Part shown: one piece after another, positions 24,199-35,199 of the stretch
Numbering within the stretch: the stretch's first letter is position 1
Layout: each line of letters begins with the position of its first letter
Assembly (NCBI GenBank): GCA_947471745.1
Contig: CANJKZ010000820.1
Location: forward strand, 1,211,001-1,275,000
From: Closterium sp. Naga37s-1
Lineage: Eukaryota > Streptophyta > Zygnematophyceae > Desmidiales > Closteriaceae
DNA: 64,000 nucleotides
Direction: 5' to 3'
Program-made: the position numbers and the translations under genes
The notes under the pieces: model-generated
What the model saw: the letters and a program-made list of their open reading frames with translations, nothing else
Database searches by the model: none
What the model was told of the DNA's origin: nothing

Positions 24199-27100
24199 AT
24201 GTCTGGACCTGAGGAAAGGGGTGGCAGAGGTGCTGGTGGCAGTGGAGAAGCTCAAGCTCAAGGCCAACCCCGTGATTCAGCCATGGCGCCCATGCAACCA
24301 AGTCTTGGCCCACCTAGGGATGAGCCTAGGGTGTTTGGGCTTGACAAGTTCAACGGTGACAACTTTGCTGAATGGTCCTTCAAGATGGAGAACATCTTTG
24401 ACCACTATGACCTGCTGGAGGTGATGGAAGGAATGGAGAAGCGCCCCGAGAACGACCCGGAGAAGAGCCCGTGGGTGCGGAAGAGCGCACAAGGCTATCT
24501 CTTACTTGGGCAAGCGTTGGGGAGCAGTCAGATCCGTCACATCAAGCCATTCCAGCGTGAACCAGAGAAAGGACCAAAGGCATGGGCTGCTCTCAAGGGT
24601 GTACATGCTCCTGCAACAGCGGCGGTAGCGGTGGTGTTGGAACGGCAAATGACGGCACTACGAATTGAAGAAGACGAAGCGGTTGAAGAAGGGGTGCAGA
24701 AATTCTTCGACTTGTTGACGCGGCTTGAGGGAGCTGATTTGAACTACAGTGAGCTCCAAAAGAAGACCAAGTTGCTGGCCTTACTCCCAGAGTCATGGTC
24801 CTCGCTCATCATCAACCTTAATCGCGACTTGCCCCGCCTCTCGCTTGAAGACGTGAAGCGAGCTATCCTTCAAGAGGATTTCCGCCGCCGTGAGTTGGCG
24901 AGTGCGGATGCCGCTGGGGCAGCGAGCATCGGCCGTGGATATGGTCGAGGAAGAGGCAGAGGACGAGGGGGAGGAAGGTTTGGTGGCAGCAACTTCGGCG
25001 GAGGCCGCAGGAGTGGCGGTTACGGCAGCGACGACAAGAGCTACGGACGCGGTCGCGGCCGATTCGACGGCGAGTGTCACTATTGCCACAAGAGCGGACA
25101 CATGTGGCGCGACTGCTACAAACTCCCTGATGGTTGGACCCCTGCTCAAGGCCAAGAGGGTAGAGGAGCAGGAGAAGGGAGAGGACGAGGCCGTGGAGGC
25201 CGTGGCGGTCGCGGTGGCGGAGCTGCAAACATGAAGAGCGGAGACAACGACAAGGACCCGAGCGACGATCGATACCCGGGTCTATTCTACTTCGTGTCGA
25301 CGCAAGTACCGGCTGGTCCAGAGAACGATGGCGCGGTCGGTCGCGCTAAGGAGAATGAGCTCAAGAAGAGCAAACCTGGAGGGACCAGCAAGTTCAGTGA
25401 ACCTAAGGAGAGTGGTGCAGCAACCAAGGAGCAGCAAAAGGGTGAGGAGAACCCAGAGGCAGCAGCGGAGGAGGACTACGGAGAGAGTATGTGGGGCGCT
25501 ATTGCGAGCGCGGCATTCTCCAATCCAACTTCGGCTACGGGGGAGTGTGATTGGCTCACCTTGCATCGGCGCATGGGGCATGTGGCCCTGCCCATCTTGC
25601 AGCAGCTAGTGAAGAATGAGATGGTTGCTGGCATACGTGTGAAGGGGGAGCCCGATGAGGTGCTTGGCTGCCCGACGTGCATTCAAGCCAAGTTCACCCG
25701 GTTTCCGTTCCCTAGTTCGGAGGCAACGGCAAAGGCACCGCTTGATGAGGTGGTGATGGACGTGGTGGGCCCCCTGAAGCTTGGAGCTGCTGGAGCTGAG
25801 TATTTTCTCACCATTGTCGACGTCTACACCCGCATGACTTGGGTGTACGTGCTGGCCAAGAAGAGCGACGTGGCTGAAACGTTGAAGACGGATTGGTTCC
25901 CGATGGTGGAGCGGCAACAAGACCGTCTAGTCAAGTCAATCCGCACCGATCGAGGGGGAGAGTTCCTGAGCAAGGAGTTTGGGTTGTGGTTGAAGAAGAA
26001 TGGTATTCGGCACTCCCTCACCATGCCATACTCCCCTGCAATGAACGGCATCGCCGAGCGAGCGAACCGCACAATCACGGAGGCGGCACGCGGGTTGCTC
26101 ATTGAAGCCGGGCTACCCGACTATTTCTGGCCTGATGCGGTGCGGAGCGAGTGTGTGGCCAAGAACAGAGCCTTGACTCATGTAGGAGCAGACAAATGGG
26201 TGCCCTATGTGGAGTGGCTAGGAAGGAAGCCAAAGGTGGATATGCTTCGGGTGTTCGGGTGCATGTGCATGGCGCTCGTGCCTAAGCATCTTCGGCACAA
26301 CAAGCTTGGTGCCAAGGCGGTGTGGGCCGTGCACTTGGGCATGGCTCAAAACAGCAAGGGATGGCTTCTTTGGGACCCATTCACCAAGAAGTTCTTGGTG
26401 AGCAGGGACTGCAAGTTCATGGAGAACTTCATGTACAAGGATTGGAAGGCGGAGAATGAGGCGAAGATAGGCGTGCGGTTTGGGGAGGTGAAGAGTTCCG
26501 GTTTGGAGCATGTGGAGCTGCCTTTAGAACTGAGCAGCGGCAGCACAACCACAAGGCAATCCTCCCCTGTGAATGGGGGAGAGGAGGCCAATGATGCAGA
26601 GGAAGAAGAGGAGGAGGTGCAGCAAGTGAGCGAGCGTGCACCGTCACTCCCTTCCCGTACTACGAGTGCTCCACGGATTCGAGCCACACCGCAGCAACGC
26701 CAAGGCCTTCAAGTCCCTGCAGCTGAGGAGGAAGGAAGGGGGAAGAGGAGAGTTCAACCCCCTAATAGGCTGACCTATGATGCGCCGGGAAAGCAGGGCA
26801 AGACAGCCCTGGCCGGAGCGGCAATGATGGTCGGAGACGACGAGGAGAGTGACTACGAGGAGTGTGCCTTCGCGTTCTTCTCTCCGGTGGAGATGCCGGG
26901 AGAACCAGCAACTCTCAAGGAGGCTTTGGAGAGTAGTGATGCTGAGGAGTGGAAGAAGGCCATGGAGAGTGAGCTGAAGAGCATCGAGGAGAATGACACG
27001 TTTGAATTGGTGGAGCTACCGGAGGGGCGTACGGCGATAACGTCCAAGTGGCTCTTCAAAATCAAGTCGGATGCCGACGGCAAGATCGAGCGCTACAAGT

Positions 27101-28485
27101 CTAGGCTTGTAGCCAAGGGGTACCAGCAGAAGGAGAAGGTGGACTTCAAGGAGCTGTTTGCCCCTGTGGTGAAGCCGACGACGCTGCGAACCCTATTCGC
27201 GGGAGCCGCCATCAAAGGATGGGTAGTAAAGCAAATGGACATCGTAACGGCATTCCTTAACGGCATCCTTGAGGAGGAGATTTTTATGGCGCAGCCAGAG
27301 GGGTTTGATGATGGTAGTGGCAGAGTGTGGAAGCTGAAGAAGGCCCTCTATGGGCTGAAGCAGGCCCCTAGGCAATGGTACATGAAGCTGCGCGAAGTGT
27401 TGGAGGGGATCGGCTTCACTCCCTCAACGGCCGATCACTCCTTGTTCATGCTTGGCGAGGGGGAGCAGAGGAGTATCATGGTGGTTTATGTGGATGACAT
27501 CCTCATTTTGTCACCCTCTTCTGACCTTGTGAAGGAGGTGATGCTGAAGCTTCAAGACAAGTTCAAGTGCAAGGCCCTTGGTGACGTGAGCTTCTACCTT
27601 GGGCTCCACATCGAACGAGATGTGGAGAAGCGGTGCATGCGGGTGCATCAACGAAAGTACCTGGAGGCATTGGCTGCCAACTTTGGGCAGAGTGAAGGCC
27701 ATGTGGCTACACCCTTTCCCTCTGGGTTCAAGTGTGTGAAGGGACCAGAGGAGGAGAGCGTTGGTGAAGAGGAGAGGCGCCGATTTCACTCGTTGGTGGG
27801 CAGCCTCATGTATGCGGCGGTAAACACCCGACCGGACGTCGCGTTTGCTACCGGGCAGCTGGCTAGGGTTGTGCAATGCCCTAATGAGGAGCAGGTAGCA
27901 GCTGGAATGAGGTTGGCCAAGTATCTTGGCCAAACACCGACCGTTGGGCTGCAATACTCGGCGGCGGCACAAAGGCGCCAAAAGGGCGCGGATGGTGTTG
28001 AACCCGGGCGTTTGTTCCTCACCGCCTACTCGGATGCTTCATATGCATCAGAACCAGAGGACATGACAAGTGTGGGAGGCTTCATATGCTGTGTTGGTGG
28101 AGGCCCAACTGCTTGGGAGAGCAAGAAGCAGGTTGACCAAGCTTTGAGCTCGGTGGAGTCCGAGTACATGGCACTCTTCCGTGCCGTACGGGAGATTGTG
28201 TGGCAGCGGCGTTTGTTGGCTGAATTGGGGGAGGAGCAGCAAGGACCTACCCCACTGTACTGTGACAGCCAGGGTGCCATTGCTCTTGCTAAGAACCCTG
28301 TGTTGCATGGACTCACGAAGCACATGAGGGTGAAGTGGCATTGGACGAGGAGCATGGTAACCGCGGGTGAAGTTGAGTTGCGCTACGTGAAGACCACGGG
28401 GCAGCCGGCTGACATGATGACCAAGAGGCTGGTGGAGCAGCAGCATTGGAAGTGTTGTAAGCTGGCTGGGATGGCTCTGAACTGA
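24199..28485 (+). CDS. Copia gag-pol polyprotein, intact, protease motif not found
   Basis: 1428 residues from MSGPEERGG, the first ATG after the primer site in good context (an upstream in-frame ATG overlaps the primer site). Domains: gag (FNGDNFAEWSFKM, about residues 50-240); R/G-rich linker; CCHC knuckle CHYCHKSGHMWRDC (about 293); integrase zinc finger LHRRMGH...CPTC (about 453-490); integrase core with MDVVGP, TDRGGEF and the catalytic E in NGIAERANRTITE; RT with VVYVDDILIL (about 1094); RNase H with SDASYASE, SSVESEYMA and CDSQGAIALAKNP. Between the knuckle and the integrase finger (~150 residues, charged, low complexity) there is no D-S/T-G aspartic protease signature. Otherwise no stop or frameshift. 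Confidence 0.95.
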   Translation: MSGPEERGGRGAGGSGEAQAQGQPRDSAMAPMQPSLGPPRDEPRVFGLDKFNGDNFAEWSFKMENIFDHYDLLEVMEGMEKRPENDPEKSPWVRKSAQGYLLLGQALGSSQIRHIKPFQREPEKGPKAWAALKGVHAPATAAVAVVLERQMTALRIEEDEAVEEGVQKFFDLLTRLEGADLNYSELQKKTKLLALLPESWSSLIINLNRDLPRLSLEDVKRAILQEDFRRRELASADAAGAASIGRGYGRGRGRGRGGGRFGGSNFGGGRRSGGYGSDDKSYGRGRGRFDGECHYCHKSGHMWRDCYKLPDGWTPAQGQEGRGAGEGRGRGRGGRGGRGGGAANMKSGDNDKDPSDDRYPGLFYFVSTQVPAGPENDGAVGRAKENELKKSKPGGTSKFSEPKESGAATKEQQKGEENPEAAAEEDYGESMWGAIASAAFSNPTSATGECDWLTLHRRMGHVALPILQQLVKNEMVAGIRVKGEPDEVLGCPTCIQAKFTRFPFPSSEATAKAPLDEVVMDVVGPLKLGAAGAEYFLTIVDVYTRMTWVYVLAKKSDVAETLKTDWFPMVERQQDRLVKSIRTDRGGEFLSKEFGLWLKKNGIRHSLTMPYSPAMNGIAERANRTITEAARGLLIEAGLPDYFWPDAVRSECVAKNRALTHVGADKWVPYVEWLGRKPKVDMLRVFGCMCMALVPKHLRHNKLGAKAVWAVHLGMAQNSKGWLLWDPFTKKFLVSRDCKFMENFMYKDWKAENEAKIGVRFGEVKSSGLEHVELPLELSSGSTTTRQSSPVNGGEEANDAEEEEEEVQQVSERAPSLPSRTTSAPRIRATPQQRQGLQVPAAEEEGRGKRRVQPPNRLTYDAPGKQGKTALAGAAMMVGDDEESDYEECAFAFFSPVEMPGEPATLKEALESSDAEEWKKAMESELKSIEENDTFELVELPEGRTAITSKWLFKIKSDADGKIERYKSRLVAKGYQQKEKVDFKELFAPVVKPTTLRTLFAGAAIKGWVVKQMDIVTAFLNGILEEEIFMAQPEGFDDGSGRVWKLKKALYGLKQAPRQWYMKLREVLEGIGFTPSTADHSLFMLGEGEQRSIMVVYVDDILILSPSSDLVKEVMLKLQDKFKCKALGDVSFYLGLHIERDVEKRCMRVHQRKYLEALAANFGQSEGHVATPFPSGFKCVKGPEEESVGEEERRRFHSLVGSLMYAAVNTRPDVAFATGQLARVVQCPNEEQVAAGMRLAKYLGQTPTVGLQYSAAAQRRQKGADGVEPGRLFLTAYSDASYASEPEDMTSVGGFICCVGGGPTAWESKKQVDQALSSVESEYMALFRAVREIVWQRRLLAELGEEQQGPTPLYCDSQGAIALAKNPVLHGLTKHMRVKWHWTRSMVTAGEVELRYVKTTGQPADMMTKRLVEQQHWKCCKLAGMALN

Positions 28486-28526
28486 GAGAGCAACATATCC
28501 TAAGGCCAACAATCCGAGGGGGAGTT

Positions 28527-29345
28527 TGTTGGTGCAACCCTACGGTTTGCACTCGGCTTGTTGTCCGTGTGCGTGAATGTGTGTGTGTATGGAATGGTAT
28601 GAGGGCATGGGATAATATATATTTCATGCTTATAATTGTGTGTGAATGTTGAGTCATGATGTCGAGTGTGTGTGTCGAGTCAATAGCGAGTTATCGCTAG
28701 ACGCGTGTTACGCGGTCGTTTGTGTCTCGCGCGCGGTTTCTATTTTGTCGTGCGCGGTTTCTATTTTGTCCTGTGTCGAACGTTCGGCGTGTCGCAGGTG
28801 TGTGCAGCAGACCCATCAAGAACTCAAGGATGAGTTTGTGATGAAGAGCCCGAGCCTTGGTGTCAAGCCTCAAGTGATTTCGAAGCTTGCCAAAAGGGTA
28901 CACCTCAAGATATTGAAGATAGTTACATTACTTTGTGTAGTGTAACATTTCACTTGGTGTAGGCCCTAGTGAAGGGTAGTTTCGAGACCCTTCGTGGTTG
29001 GGGACAGTGTGGCACTGTTCCACATCACTGTACCTCGGCTCTTGGGGTTTGTAGGAGCTGGGAGTCATTCCCAACTCGTAACTCTTCCTATCTTGTGTTC
29101 TAAGACTATAGTGGCTGCCATAGTACCGTTCGTTCAAACCGACGCTGTGTCGTCAATTCTTTATCAGATCGTGCAATCTAAATTGCTAATTGTAGACGAC
29201 GTGAAGACGCTCCAGATCCAATTTGAATCAAGTCATTTGCAGCTGTGAGCAGAACGCTATCAACGTTTGAAGCCGCTGTGCAGAAATCCGTCTGTGCTCT
29301 CTATCTTTCGTTTTAGGCACATTCAAGCCTATTGTGACTATAACA
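28527..29345 (+). repeat. 3' LTR of the copia element
   Basis: 819 bp, about 99.6% identical to the 5' LTR by eye. Confidence 0.95.
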
Positions 29346-29791
29346 GCTCTTTGTGCCGCTTCTGTCGCAAAAATCACTGATGGTACAACACGTCCGATTA
29401 ACTTGACGTCGCCGAGTCAACGGAACCGTCAAGAGAAAAGCAGTCCACTGAAATCATGTTGCGATGGCCTGCGAAGGCAAAACGGGTCACAGCCTTCTAC
29501 AGCCTCGGCTATGATGTGAAATATATATAGCTCTGTCACAGGTTGCGACTTTCTCTCGCATTTCCTTGAAAAATGAGACGTTTCCTCTAAAATTTTTCCC
29601 GGTTTCCGCGCTGCACGTGCGTACACTTCTTTTGCAACATGATGAGCACCTGTGCAGTGACCCGTTGTAGATCAGGTTCTTGAATCGACTCAGAATTCGG
29701 ATCAGTCAGTTGATTAGAAGTGCTGGGTGCGTTCTGGGCTTTTACCGAGTTTTGGGACAAGCGCTCGACCTTACCGTCGAATCCCGTCCCG
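29346..29791. other. Upstream region of the first UNC93-like gene
   Basis: No gene. Contains TGAAATATATATAGCTC (about 29515-29531), a TATA-like sequence about 260 bp before the proposed ATG. An in-frame upstream ATG lies at 29720. Confidence 0.4.
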
Positions 29792-32700
29792 ATGTCGGGA
29801 GATGAACTCCATGATCATTTACACGACGACGAAAACGGCGACAAACACGGCACGGAAGCTGCACGTGCGACGAAGATCCTTCTGGGGGCTGATCCGCAAC
29901 AGTGGTTTCCCGCTGACAGTGCGACGATGAATGCGACGCCGCATGCGACAGCTGCGATGGAGACGACTGCCCTGACAATGCCTCCTACATCTGGCGTTAG
30001 TAGTCAAGGATGCTGCAGCGGCTGCTTCTGCCGCGGGAGAGACGACGGCGAAAGCAGCGAAGGTGGAAGTGACGAGCTCGCGCCGCCGCCGCCGCCGGGG
30101 TCTGCGGCGTTTCTATGGCTGTGGGTGTGGTCACGGCGCGACATACTGCTGATGAGCATGGCGTTTCTCTTCTTCTTCGTGGCGTTCAACGCGCTGCAGA
30201 ACGTCGCGACGAGCCTCCACGGCGGGAGCAACCTCGGCGCGCTCTCCATGGGCGTGCTTTACGCCGTCATTGTCGTCACCGCGCCGCTCGCGCCCTTCCC
30301 AATCCGCCTCTGGCGCGCGCGTGCCGCCATCCTCATCGCGCAGACGGGATTCTGGGCTTTTATCGGGTCCAACGCGTTCAATATCAAGTGCGTGCGTGTG
30401 TAGTCAACCACGGTCACGTTCACGCATTCACTATCAAATGCGGCATACTGCGTTCACGAGTGCGTGTGTGTGTAGCCTCTCGCCAAAGCGCGTTCATGAT
30501 TGGGTCACCCGGTAGTGTAAATCGCTCATGACGGGGTACTGCGTTTCTGGCGGACAGGGTGTCAAAGTCAAACGATTTCGCCCTGCGGAGATGCTCCCGA
30601 TGCTCCCGATGCTCCCGATGCTCCCGATGCTCCCGATGCTCCCGATGCTCCTGATGCTCCCGATGCTCCCGATGCTCCCGATGCTCCCGATGCTCCCGAT
30701 GCTCCCGATGCTCCCGATGCTCCCGATGCTCCCGATGCTCCCGATGCTCCTGATGCTCCCGATGCTCCTGATGCTCCCGATGCTCCCGATGCGCCCGATG
30801 CTCCCGGTGCTCTCAATGCTCTCATGCTCGTCGAAATAGTGTTCCCGTTCCGACGGAGTAACATCGCCATGAGATTTTTCAACAAAAAGCGAGAGCACTG
30901 GATGCATGCACAATTGCCTTTCCGCATTTCCAACATCTCCGTTAATCGCATCATCCCGTCCCGTCGCGTCTACCACGCACCTGGCAGGTGGCTGCTTCTG
31001 CTCGCGTCGTGCTACCTCGGAGTCTGCTGGTCCGTCGTCTGGGTGGCTCAGGTGACGCTCTCACTCTCTCTCACGCGCTCTCTCTCTCGCTCATGTGACG
31101 TTGGGTGGATCAGGTGACACTCTTCGTCTCTTGTCCCGTTCTCTCAGGTGGCTCAGGTGACGCTCTCACTCTCTTCTTCCCTTTCCATCGCTGCTTTCGA
31201 GTAGCACTTGTCATGCCTTTGTTCTGAAGCTTACTGTATGGGTGGCTCAGGTGACGCTCTCACTCTCTCTCTCAGGCGCTCTCTCTCTCATGTGACGTTG
31301 GGTGGTTCAGGAGACGCCCTTCATCTCCTCGCCCCTTCCCATCTCTCTCACTCTCTTCTTCCGTTCTCTCAGGTGACCCTCTCAATCTCTCACGCTCTCT
31401 CAACAACTCATCCCCTTTACGTGCCACTTCGTTTTCTCAGGGTGTGTATCTCGTTGCTGCTGCGGCCGTCTACAGTAAACGTTACAACAAGCCTATGGAT
31501 GCCGTGGTTACCGAATTCAGCTCCCTTTTTGGCGGTATTTTCGCCTTTAATCAGATTATAGGGAACGCAATCACTTTCACCGTCTCGCAAATCTCCTACT
31601 CCTCGTCCTCCTCCTCCTCCTCCTCCTCCTCCTCCTCCTCCTCCTCCTCCTCCTCCTCCTCCTCCTCCTCCTCCTCCTCCTCCTCCTCGTCCTCCCTTCC
31701 TCCCACCACCGTCACCATACTCATTATAGTGCTTTGCATGTGCCTCGCTATAGGCTCCTTGCTCTCCTGGTTCCTCCGTGATCTCAAGCCAATAGAAGAC
31801 TGCCACGTGGACGACGCTGCCCTGAATTTCAAACGCCCTGTTGCAGCGCTGGCTCCCTGTCCGTCGATTTCATCCAGTAGATCGCTTTCAATCTTCACCG
31901 TTGATTGGGAAGAGGTAGAGGCGGAGGTGGAGGAGGAATTAGAAGCAGTGGAGGAGGGAGATGAGGAAGAGGAGGAAGCGGAGGAGGAGGGCGACAAAGG
32001 GAAGGTAGAAGAGAAGGAAGAGGGGGGAGAGGGGAAGAAGAGTGCAGAGGGTGGGAAGGGAGAGAAAGGGGAGGGTGGGCTGGGAGAGAGACGGAGTGTG
32101 TGTTTAGAAGGTACAGGGATGATTGACAACTCTACTGACGTTTCATCAAACCTTGCTCGTGCAGGCAACCCATCTCAGCCGCACCATACCTCTCAACAAA
32201 CCCCCTCCCTCAGCTCAAACCAGTCCTCTACCACACACTCTTCTCACAATCCCTCCACCCGCCGGCCCAGACTCGTAAGGCAAATGACCAGGTCGGACTC
32301 GATCCTAACGCCTACCACTCCGAACCTAACCAGATTAAAGTCGAGCCTGTCCATCAACTCCAGGTCCGGCCGAACCATAGCTTCGGTCCAGATGCCGAAC
32401 CTCCCCCGCACCATGTCCAGATCTACTTCGACGAAATTCTCGATGCAGGGAACTTTGTCTGTTTCTGCGGCGACGGGGCGGCCAACTTTGACTCGGTCTG
32501 TGGCGTTTAAACGTATGACGGTGACGGTGGGCGGGAGGAACGCGTGGCAGTTGCTGTTTGATCGCAAGCTGCTGCTGCTCATTCCGCTGCTCTTCTACTC
32601 GGGCCTGCAGTCTGCTTATATCAGGTACGTTGCGTGCTGCTATACTGCTCCCCATCCCATCCCATCCCATCCCATCCCGTCCACTACATCCCTCTCTCGC

Positions 32701-34535
32701 ATCCACTCATCCCTCCCATCCCACCTCCCATACCTCCCATCTCCATCTCTCCCATCCCCCACACTGCAGTGCGGACTTCACGCGATATGTGGTGCAGCCG
32801 CTGCTCAAAACCATGTTCTGCCCCATCTGCATCCTTCTCAACCCATCTGTGCCATCCCTCCATCCCTCCCATCCCTACCATCCACCCTATACCGCCCATC
32901 CACCCCATCCACTCATCCCTCCCACACCAGTGCTGACTTCACGCGCTATGTGGTGCAGCCGCTGCTGGGAGCGCAGTGGATGGGCGGAGCCATGATGGTC
33001 TTTGGAGTCGCCATTGCAGTCGTGAGTGCACTGGAAGCAAATCTACCACCATTGCCCTCGGGTCGTGAGTCCTACGCACTATGCTTTTCTCCTCCCTGAT
33101 GACTTTTGAGTCGACTCAAAAGTCACCTCCCCATTGCCCTCGGGTCGTGAGTCCTACGCACTATGCTTTTCTCCGCCCTGATGCTCCCTCCTAGTCTTAC
33201 TGTCAATTCTCGCCTTCCCTCTCTCCGTCCACGCCCCCCCATTCAATCCCCAGTGTTGTTTCTTGGCAGTTCGCTTCGCCCATGGGCTCGCAGCCATTCG
33301 CCTCATGCTCATGCTGGGTGCGGCCGCCCAGATAACCGTGCTCGTGCTCACATGGGTCTTCCAGACCAGGTGGGTGGTGGGTGGTACAGGTAGGTGGGTA
33401 TTGGGGCAAGGTGGGTGGTTGATGGGAAAAAGCCTTTCAGAGCAGAGAAGTCTTTCAGGGCAGGAAGGTGATTGAGGGCAGGTGGGTCATCCCGCATCAT
33501 CCTACCCATCCACCACACCTCCTTCACTCACTGGCCTGATTCCCCTCCCTCCTCATCCCTCTCCCCTCTTTGCTTCAGTTCCCAATGCTAAGCTTTTCTC
33601 TGTCCTGCTGTGGTTCCCAAAGCTAAGCTTTTCTCTGTCCTGCTGTTGTTCCATCCTCCCACCATTCCCCCAGAGCCATGTCAAAGCCAGCAGCATTCGT
33701 GCTGGTGTTCAGCTGTGCGCTGCTGTGGGGAATCAGCGCCACTGCCTTCCAATCGCAGATTACAGCGCTCCTGCCATTGGTCTTCCCCGCTGACGTGGTA
33801 AGCTGCCATTGGTTCTCGTAGGATGCAGCGTGCAGGCATTGGAGCGCGTGGAGCAGCGCTGCCTGCTGTCTCCTCTGCTTCCTCTCAAGCCCTCACTCTC
33901 ACTCGCCCATTTCCACCACCGAAAATCCCCCACGGCCCCTCACGGGATGCGTCATATGCACCTTGGAGCGCGTGGAGCAGCACTGCCTGCTGCCTCCATC
34001 TGCTTCCTCTCATGCCGCCTGCAATCCTTTCACTCACCCCCTCCCACGATCTCCTCCCTTCACCATTGGTATCCCTCACAGGACGCAGCGTACGCACAAT
34101 GGATCACGTGGACCAGCGCTGCCTGCTGCTGCTTCTTTATCTTCCTCTCCGGCCCTCACTCTCAAAGTGACTTTTGAGTCGACCCAGATGTCACCTCCTC
34201 ACAGGATGCAGCGTACGCACAGTGGATCACGTGGACCAGCGCTGCCTGCCTGCTGCTGCTTCTTCATTATCTTCCTCTCCAACCCTCACTCTCAATCACC
34301 CACTCCCCCTTCCCCCCTCCCCCCGATCCTTGGCTACTCACAGGACGCAGCATACGCGCATTGGATTGCGTGGAGCAGTGCAGCCTGCTCCGCCTACTTC
34401 CTCGCCAGCCCATACATCGCCACACCCATCAAGAACTCCCTCCTCCTCGTCGTCTGCCCTCTCTCTGTTATGCTTGCTGCTGTTGCGGTCAAGATTAGAC
34501 CACCAGGACAGGCGAAACCGTGCGAGGGGGTGTGA
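29792..34535 (+). CDS. UNC93-like major-facilitator membrane protein, copy 1 (seven exons)
   Basis: Exons 29792-30387, 30988-31051, 31441-32624, 32931-33021, 33254-33369, 33674-33797 and 34344-34535 join in phase to 788 residues. Membrane segments include FLFFFVAFNALQNVATS, LGALSMGVLYAVIVVTAPL, LLLLASCYLGVCWSVVWVA, the UNC93-type YSKRYNKPMDAVVTEFSSLFGG(I)FAFNQIIGN, MMVFGVAIAV and later helices. UNC93-like proteins are 11-12 TM relatives of sugar/ion transporters; plant members affect K+ balance, substrate unknown here. Exon 3 inserts a very large hydrophilic loop: a ~38-residue serine run, an E-rich stretch and an R/S/T-rich stretch with many RxxS/T motifs, suggesting phosphorylation control. 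The start follows copy 2, where MSSEQ aligns with MSGDE. It converges with copy 2. Confidence 0.8.
30595..30820. repeat. 9 bp minisatellite GCTCCCGAT in UNC93-1 intron 1
   Basis: About 25 units with few substitutions (CTGATGCTC variants). Accounts for the ORFs of (MLP)n and (GAS)n. Confidence 0.93.
31598..31700 (+). repeat. (TCC)n serine tract in UNC93-1 exon 3
   Basis: Nearly pure TCC codons with two TCG interruptions at the right end. The paralogue has only about 10 serines at this position (38195-38230 minus), so the tract expanded after duplication. Confidence 0.92.
32770..32930 (+). repeat. Extra 5' edge of UNC93-1 exon 4
   Basis: CTGCAG|TGCGGACTTCACGCGATATGTGG... (SADFTRYVVQPLLK) at 32770-32815 duplicates the start of exon 4 at 32931. 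It loses similarity after about 45 bases, inside a CATCCC-rich intron. Confidence 0.8.
33049..33183. repeat. 53 bp direct repeat separated by a 26 bp perfect palindrome
   Basis: Copies at 33049-33101 and 33131-33183 (CCATTGCCCTCGGGTCGTGA...) differ at one visible base. The palindrome at 33100-33125 (TGACTTTTGAG-TCGA-CTCAAAAGTCA) lies exactly between them, in UNC93-1 intron 4. Confidence 0.9.
33828..34290 (+). repeat. Four intronic copies of the UNC93-1 exon 7 start
   Basis: Copies of the exon 7 5' edge (GGAYGCAGCRTACGC...TGGA..AGCGCTGCCTGC) begin near 33823, 33946, 34079 and 34203, ahead of the functional exon at 34344. Copies three and four have CACAG acceptors and are open. An imperfect palindrome (34167-34194, centre GAG-TCGA-CCC) separates copies three and four. 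Confidence 0.85.
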
Positions 34536-35199
34536 GGAAGTAGGAACGTGCAGAATTGGTTCTGTTCTACATGATCGATTTATCCAATCCATTTCTCACA
34601 CATTAGGTTTTGGGGGAGCCAGTGACAGTGTACGCTCATTAGCTTCCTTCCAACGGTTTCAAGCAGGTGCTGGAAGCTAGTATCCTTCCCTAATAACTAA
34701 TATCCCCACCCTGGCTTTCAGCACACAGACCCATCCGAGTCACCTCTGTGATCCACGTTGGCTTTTGTTTGAGTTGCCTCGCAGGTGTTAGCATGGTTTC
34801 CAACAGACCCATCCAGGTCATTCTAGTTGTCAGCTTGATTTTTTTCATGAATGAGGCCAAGCGAAGCACTCAGGTCAAACACGCGTTCTTGATTCACAGG
34901 CATGGGAGCAAGTCTTGGCTCCGCTCCATGGGTCGTCAAAAGCTCACAGGCAAGGAATCTAGGAGTGGCTGCAGCTCCTCACACCCCCTCACACGATTTG
35001 GCCTGTCCGGGTGGTCTAATTTTTTAGGCGCCTCAAAAAGGAATCTAGGAATGGCTGCAGCTCCTCAGACCCCCTCACACGCTTTGGCCTGCCCTGGTGA
35101 TCTAATCTTGACCGCGATGGCAGCGAGGATGACGGAGAGGAGGCAGAAGGCGAGGAGGAGGGAGTTACGGTACCCTTTCACACCCCTGCACCTCACTCC
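34536..35199. repeat. Space between convergent UNC93 genes, with tail copies of gene 2
   Basis: The 3' regions of both genes. Bases 34952-35020 and 35038-35106 are direct repeats of the terminal coding end and stop region of gene 2 (minus). They flank the palindrome 35021-35039 (TTTTTAG-GCGC-CTCAAAAA). A further longer copy of the gene 2 tail (NSLLLAFCLLSVILAAIAV-like, minus) covers about 35070-35170. No separate gene is seen. Confidence 0.8.

Larger units (their letters stand above)
23346..29345 (+). mobile_element. Full-length young Ty1/copia retrotransposon
   Basis: Two 819 bp LTRs (23346-24164, 28527-29345) start TGTTGGTGC and end TATAACA. I count three differences between them, so insertion was recent. 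The primer site TGGTATCAGAGCC (initiator-Met tRNA) begins at 24167, 2 bp after the LTR. A purine tract (CCGAGGGGGAGTT) precedes the 3' LTR. Target duplication is imperfect: GCTCC (23341-23345) against GCTCT (29346-29350). One long ORF fills the interior. The order integrase before RT defines it as copia. Confidence 0.96.
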
